Shown piece by piece: positions 31,479 through 34,995 of a DNA stretch of 34,995 nucleotides (position 1 is its first letter; each line of letters begins with the position of its first letter). Position numbers and translations under genes: made by a program. The notes below the pieces were generated by a model that was not told the origin of the DNA, ran no database searches, and was given only the letters and a program-made list of their open reading frames with translations. Source of the stretch: Defluviitaleaceae bacterium (lineage in GTDB: Bacteria; Bacillota; Clostridia; Lachnospirales; WQUN01); assembly GCA_009781765.1 (NCBI GenBank), contig WQVC01000022.1:1-34995 (forward strand), read 5' to 3'.

Positions 31479-32279
31479 ATGCGAGCGGTAATCATATCCG
31501 GCGGCGTGATTTCGGATTATGCATACATTCGGTCGCAAATTCGTGCCGACGATACGATTATCTGCGCCGACAGCGGATTCGACCACGCCGTGAAAATGGG
31601 GGTTGTGCCGGCGGCGATTACGGGCGATTTCGACTCCGTTCGCGCAAAACTTCCGCCGGAAATCGAGTGCGTAAAATTTCCCGCGCGAAAAAATCAAACC
31701 GACACCGAAATCGCCGTCGAATATGCGCGGCAGCGCGGATTTGCGGACTTTCTTCTGCTCGGCGCGACGGGCGGGCGGCTCGACCACGCGCTTACGAATA
31801 TCTTGCTGCTGAAAAAGTTCGCCGAGCGCGGTGAAGATGCCGAAATTATTGACGAGTACAGCAAAATTACGATTATTTCGGCGGACGTCATTGAGAATCC
31901 CGCTCAGGCGGAAAATGCGTTGAAGGGTGCGGGCGAAGTACGTCCGCCACTGCCTGCGATTTTCCGCCTCGCCTTCTCGGTTCTCAAGGTCGTTCGCGAT
32001 ACCCGTATCTTTCGGCGCGTTTTCCGACGACGCTCGCGCGGTGTTACGTTGGCGATTTACGAGCCGCCGGGTACGATTGTATCCCTTGTGCCGCTTGAAC
32101 ACTGCACCGGCGTGACTGCGGACGGGTTTGAATATCCGCTGCATGATGCGGATTTGCATGTCGGCGAAGGGCTGGGGGTAAGCAATGTGGTGCGCAGGGA
32201 CGTCACCGACGTGCCGACCGTCGGACTCACGCGCGGGGTGCTGTTGGTGATTGTTGCGCGGGACGTCACCACACCTTGA
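31479..32279 (+). CDS. Thiamine pyrophosphokinase with internal insertion
   Basis: It makes TPP from thiamine and ATP. I choose ATG 31479 (GGGGGG upstream); a GTG at 31428 overlapping the thiT stop is possible. The 266-residue product has DSG (31-33), GDFDS (49-53), QTDTE (73-77), GGRLDH (98-103), VSLVPL (201-206) and GVSN (about 233-236). The family is usually about 210-220 residues. The surplus lies at about 137-188, between the EYSKITII strand and G-V-T-L-A-I-Y, is Arg-rich, and its DNA carries an inverted repeat. Catalytic motifs lie outside it, so I expect activity. In the same unit as thiT, so also under the riboswitch. Confidence 0.9.
   Translation: MRAVIISGGVISDYAYIRSQIRADDTIICADSGFDHAVKMGVVPAAITGDFDSVRAKLPPEIECVKFPARKNQTDTEIAVEYARQRGFADFLLLGATGGRLDHALTNILLLKKFAERGEDAEIIDEYSKITIISADVIENPAQAENALKGAGEVRPPLPAIFRLAFSVLKVVRDTRIFRRVFRRRSRGVTLAIYEPPGTIVSLVPLEHCTGVTADGFEYPLHDADLHVGEGLGVSNVVRRDVTDVPTVGLTRGVLLVIVARDVTTP
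31885..31993. repeat. Inverted repeat inside the thiamine pyrophosphokinase gene
   Basis: Outer arms TTGAGAA (31891-31897) and TTCTCAA (31981-31987) are perfect complements, and pairing extends outward with two mismatches to 31885 and 31993. Inner arms AGGCGGAAAAT (31906-31916) and ATTTTCCGCCT (31959-31969) are also perfect. It coincides with the extra protein segment. It shares no core with families A or B. Confidence 0.65.
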
Positions 32280-32370
32280 CGGCATTTTTCCGAAAGTTTA
32301 CAATTGCGAAGAAAGTTTTTTACAGCAATTCCGTTTGACATAAGACATTGTTCTACAGGAGGCAAATTTG

Positions 32371-33564
32371 ATGAAAAAAATTTTCGCGGCTCTTCTCGCG
32401 CTGATTGTGTTTGCTGTGCCGGTGCTTGCCGAAATTCCGACGCAAACGGTTGGTTTCGTTGAGTATGTACAGCTTCGCCCGCTTGCGGAATCGCACGGTT
32501 ACGACGTCGATTGGGACGAAACCTACAGCGTCGTTATTTTGACGTCCCCCGAGGGCGAGCAGTATTTTGTGCCTACAATCGACGAACCGGGCATTTTTAT
32601 CGAAAACGGTCGGGTGTATATCCTGTTGGTTTATGCGGAAGCGTTTTTCGGGCTGTCTCCGGACGCGCCGCCCGTAAACCCCGGTCTCCACGGAATGCTC
32701 ACTCGTGTAACTCATGGCGAGAATACCGCCTACATTTTCGGCTCGATGCATACGTCGCGGCCGCACTGGTTTCCCCTTGCCGACATTGCGGAGGCGGCAA
32801 TGCGCCGCGCCGATGTTTTCGCATTTGAAGTTGATATGCTCGAAATGTTCGACCTTTCCGGCGAGCAGATTCAGGCAATTACGGAAATGCGAACGCTTCC
32901 CGACGGAAAAACGTTGGAGGATATTTTGTCGCCGGAGGATTTTGAATATTTTCTCGACGCGCTCGAAACATATGCAATTTGGGGCATCACGTACGAGCGC
33001 GTGAAGCATCTTACGCCGATTGCGCTTTTTTCAACAATCAGCGAAATTGCCATGACACTTTTGGGTGCCGACCCGGTTTTGTCCGTTGACCTGTATATCT
33101 CGAATTTTGCGGACGAACGCGATTTGCCGATTATCGGGCTTAACACAATTATGCGCGAAGTTGAGCTTATGTTTGATATTCCGCTTGAAATTCAGGCGGA
33201 AACGTTGGTCGGGTTTCCGGATTTTCAAACGTTGTTGGCCGGTTACGACGACATCGGTCTGCTTGAAATTTACGAAGCGCAAGACATCGAAACAATTCGC
33301 GAGCTTTTGCGCCTTACTGCCGAAATGCAGGAACTCGACGCATTCACCCGCTACAGAAATCACATTGATTTTTACGTGCGCTGCAATATTTTTGCGGACG
33401 AAATCGCGCGGCTTCTTACCGAAACCGACGAACCGACCACTTTTTTTGTAACGGTCGGAATAGCGCATATCGTCGGCTGTTGCGGAAGCGGCGGCGGAAT
33501 TGTGCTTCAACTTCTGCGCGACATGGATTTCGCCGTTGTTTCGTTGTGGGAAGAAGAATCGTGA
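32371..33564 (+). CDS. Secreted TraB/GumN (Tiki-like) family protein
   Basis: The start at 32371 has AGGAGG 8 nt upstream; 397 residues. A signal peptide (1-20, ending V-L-A) is followed by a short domain (about 24-100) resembling the copper-amine-oxidase-N/stalk type found on secreted Bacillota proteins. The TraB/Tiki domain shows both hallmark motifs: GSMH (124-127, with YIF before it) and GIAH (363-366), plus AFEVD (151-155). Tiki proteins are metalloproteases, but bacterial members are mostly uncharacterised. It overlaps the recombinase gene by 4 bp. Export and family are well supported; the substrate is unknown. Confidence 0.85.
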   Translation: MKKIFAALLALIVFAVPVLAEIPTQTVGFVEYVQLRPLAESHGYDVDWDETYSVVILTSPEGEQYFVPTIDEPGIFIENGRVYILLVYAEAFFGLSPDAPPVNPGLHGMLTRVTHGENTAYIFGSMHTSRPHWFPLADIAEAAMRRADVFAFEVDMLEMFDLSGEQIQAITEMRTLPDGKTLEDILSPEDFEYFLDALETYAIWGITYERVKHLTPIALFSTISEIAMTLLGADPVLSVDLYISNFADERDLPIIGLNTIMREVELMFDIPLEIQAETLVGFPDFQTLLAGYDDIGLLEIYEAQDIETIRELLRLTAEMQELDAFTRYRNHIDFYVRCNIFADEIARLLTETDEPTTFFVTVGIAHIVGCCGSGGGIVLQLLRDMDFAVVSLWEEES

Positions 33565-34610
33565 CTTATCACGAAAATTTAAATGCGCAAAATACGCTGA
33601 GATTGCGGGAGCTTTTAAAAACGCTTCCGCAATTTGCGGCGGGATATTTTCGCAGTGTCAGCGAACAAACGGCGTCACTTACGCGCCTTGCATACGCTTA
33701 CGACCTGCGACTTTTTTTTACGTTTTTGTCGGAGGAAGTGCTTTACGTTCCGCCCGCCGAAATATCTGTTGAGCAGATGCAGAAAATCGACGACACGCAT
33801 ATCGAGGAATTTATGGAATATTTGACATACTACGTGCCGATTTCGGATTCCGAATCGGACGAAAAGCCGGTGCAAAACGCTGTTGCGGGCAAATCGCGCA
33901 AATTAGCGGCGGTGCGACGGCTTTTCAAGTATTTGTACAAGCGCAAGTACATATCGGCGAATCCGGCGGAGCTTGTGGATTTTCCGCGTCTGAAAGAGCA
34001 GCCGATTACCACGCTTGAAGCCGATGAAGTCGCGCGGCTTCTCGACGAGGTTGACAGCGGCGAAAATTTAACAAAGCATCAAAAGGCGTTTCATGCGCGA
34101 ACCCGCCTGCGCGATGCGGCAATCATCACGTTATTGCTCGGAACGGGAATGCGGGTTTCGGAATGCGTGGGCATCGACCTGAGCGACATCGACTTCGAGG
34201 TGAACGGCTTGCGGGTTGTGCGCAAGGGCGGCGACGCGATGATTTTATATTTCGGCGACGAAGTACGCGATGCACTTTGCGCGTGGCTCGACCGCCGCGA
34301 GGAAATCGAGCCGCTTCCCGGGCATGAAAACGCGCTGTTTATTTCGCTGCATTCCAAAAGAATAACCACTCGCGCCGTGCAAAAGTTGGTAAAAAAATAC
34401 GCCGCGTTGATAACAAAGTTAAAAAATATTTCGCCGCACAAATTACGCAGCACCTTCGGAACGCGCCTCTACAGCGAAACCGGCGACATTTATCTTGTGG
34501 CAAACGTTCTCGGACACAGTGACATAAACACAACGCGCAAGCATTATGCAAAAATGGATGACGCCCACCGACGCAAAGCGGCGAATATTGTAAAATTGCG
34601 CGATTCTTGA
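33561..34610 (+). CDS. Tyrosine recombinase (XerC/XerD-like)
   Basis: Start GTG 33561 overlaps the upstream stop (GTGA) and has GGAAGAAG a few nt upstream; 349 residues. The N-terminal SAM-like core-binding domain spans about 20-130. The catalytic set is complete: Arg188 (GTGMRVSE), Lys212 (VVRKGG), His293 and Arg296 (HKLRSTFGTRLY), His319 (VLGHSDINTTRKHY) and the nucleophile Tyr329. No phage genes, att repeats or dif site were seen nearby. It may be a chromosome-dimer recombinase or another host recombinase; XerC and XerD cannot be told apart from the sequence alone. Placed in a two-gene unit with the TraB-like protein. Confidence 0.92.
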   Translation: MTYHENLNAQNTLRLRELLKTLPQFAAGYFRSVSEQTASLTRLAYAYDLRLFFTFLSEEVLYVPPAEISVEQMQKIDDTHIEEFMEYLTYYVPISDSESDEKPVQNAVAGKSRKLAAVRRLFKYLYKRKYISANPAELVDFPRLKEQPITTLEADEVARLLDEVDSGENLTKHQKAFHARTRLRDAAIITLLLGTGMRVSECVGIDLSDIDFEVNGLRVVRKGGDAMILYFGDEVRDALCAWLDRREEIEPLPGHENALFISLHSKRITTRAVQKLVKKYAALITKLKNISPHKLRSTFGTRLYSETGDIYLVANVLGHSDINTTRKHYAKMDDAHRRKAANIVKLRDS

Positions 34611-34613
34611 AAC

Positions 34614-34735
34614 TCCGGGGGACACATGCAATTTGCCGCACGTTCCCTCGAAGCCGGAGCAGCAGAGCAATTTGCGTTGTCCGAAAACGAGGAGGGGAAT
34701 GGGGGCATCAGCCCGGTTCCCTCCGAAGTTTGAGG
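34614..34735 (+). repeat. Family A copy and a degenerate second copy after the recombinase gene
   Basis: CTCCGGGGGACACATGC through TTCCCTCGAAGCCGG (34614-34657) is a clear copy beginning 3 nt after the stop. A degenerate copy follows near 34690-34735 (GGGGGCATCAG, then GTTCCCTCCGAAG). Confidence 0.75.
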
Positions 34736-34769
34736 CTATGCAAAACCAAATTGCTGTGTCCCGTGTAAT

Positions 34770-34813
34770 AAAAAATGCCCGCTGTGCAATTTCGTACACA
34801 GCGGGCATTTTTT
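34770..34813. terminator. Bidirectional terminator
   Basis: A 17-bp perfect stem (34770-34786 with 34797-34813; GC part TGCCCGCTGTG) has an A run on one side and a T run on the other. It serves the recombinase gene (plus) and the convergent gene at the window end (minus). Confidence 0.92.
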
Positions 34814-34825
34814 TCAATTTTTGTT

Positions 34826-34995
34826 TCAGTATGAATACGGTACGTCCGGCGAATATTGCAACGAGGGTTCGTCATCCGACATGCTCGGCGCACCCGGCAA
34901 AAGCTGCAACGCAGCTCCGGTAGTGATGTCCGGCGGTGCGATAACATTGCCTGAACTCGGCGGCGGGGGCGGCGGAGCTTGCCCGTACTCTGTTA
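34826..34995 (-). CDS. 3' part of a gene with a proline-rich C-terminus (partial)
   Basis: Read on the minus strand, a frame runs open from the window edge to TGA at 34826-34828, 56 codons. The peptide has a run of six Pro (Q-A-P-P-P-P-P-P-S-S-G), then NVIAPPDITTG and an acidic tail ending in P-Y-S-Y. The start lies outside the window. Support comes from the bidirectional terminator just after the stop and from the coherent low-complexity composition. The family cannot be named; a proline-rich linker or tail of a surface or cytoskeletal protein is possible. Confidence 0.6.
   Translation of the reverse strand, partial: TEYGQAPPPPPPSSGNVIAPPDITTGAALQLLPGAPSMSDDEPSLQYSPDVPYSY

Noticed and set aside
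32197-32270. Direct repeat GGGACGTCACC at the end of the thiamine pyrophosphokinase gene
   Set aside because: Two 11-bp copies 63 bp apart encode ordinary residues and lack flanking structure; likely chance or slippage.
31338-32285. Minus-strand open frame opposite thiamine pyrophosphokinase (315 codons)
   Set aside because: It is Arg/His/Asn-rich shadow sequence with no motifs or ribosome-binding site. The short stretch opposite the insertion looks slightly more protein-like but is not enough to call a gene.
33561-34995. Integrated element bounded by the tyrosine recombinase
   Set aside because: No attachment repeats, tRNA end, or phage or plasmid genes were seen within the window.

Overview
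The window looks like chromosomal DNA of an endospore-forming, flagellated member of the Bacillota, most likely class Clostridia. The signs are the sporulation genes spoIVB, yabP and yabQ, a divIC/ftsL-type gene beside them, a FliW-CsrA pair, a sigma-D-type flgM promoter, and a comFC-flgM-flgN-flgK-flgL-fliW-csrA order that mirrors Bacillus subtilis. Base composition is moderate, near half GC by eye. No rRNA, tRNA or CRISPR array was seen.

Layout. (1) 164-2198: a secreted protein of unknown function, then a zinc-ribbon membrane protein. (2) 2258-8335: an aromatic amino acid block, aroF-tyrA-aroB-aroA-aroC, interrupted by a repeat array and a MITE-like insertion. It is followed by an overlapping ABC ATPase and its membrane partner (8320-9861). 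(3) 10042-11292: spoIVB. (4) 11456-17643, minus strand: yabP-yabQ-divIC-tldD-pmbA-chemoreceptor. (5) 17954-30148: a second zinc-ribbon membrane protein overlapping comF, then flgM, flgN, two flgK, two flgL, fliW and csrA. (6) 30370-32279: a TPP riboswitch, a ThiT-type thiamine transporter and thiamine pyrophosphokinase. (7) 32371-34610: a TraB/Tiki-like secreted protein overlapping a tyrosine recombinase. (8) The window ends in the 3' part of a minus-strand gene with a proline-rich tail.

The most unusual content is repetitive. Family A is a short palindrome-capable element with the core CCCTCGAAGCCGG. It occurs directly after stop codons (tyrA, flgL1, the recombinase gene), across the stop of spoIVB, and, strikingly, in frame inside two enzyme genes. 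In aroA four copies add about 80 residues to EPSP synthase, and in comF one copy lies between the zinc-binding Cys pairs. Both genes read it in the same frame (core P-S-K-P). Copy spacing inside aroA is always a multiple of three (45, 45, 96), while intergenic arrays use 61/63 or 64. This resembles the coding palindromic elements known from Rickettsia. A separate 151-bp MITE-like hairpin with 11-bp perfect terminal inverted repeats and a 5-bp CGTTA duplication lies between tyrA and aroB. A third, unrelated inverted repeat sits inside an extra segment of about 50 residues in thiamine pyrophosphokinase. Family B, a two-hairpin repeat, decorates gene ends and flanks terminators.

Functionally, the aro block takes PEP and erythrose-4-phosphate into the shikimate route and on to tyrosine; aroD, aroE, aroK and pheA are not here. 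The flagellar block makes the hook-filament junction and its regulators: FlgM checks sigma-D, FlgN chaperones FlgK/FlgL, and FliW antagonises CsrA. The thiamine block pairs TPP-sensing control with uptake and activation of thiamine. All functional calls rest on reading motifs by eye; no database search was possible.
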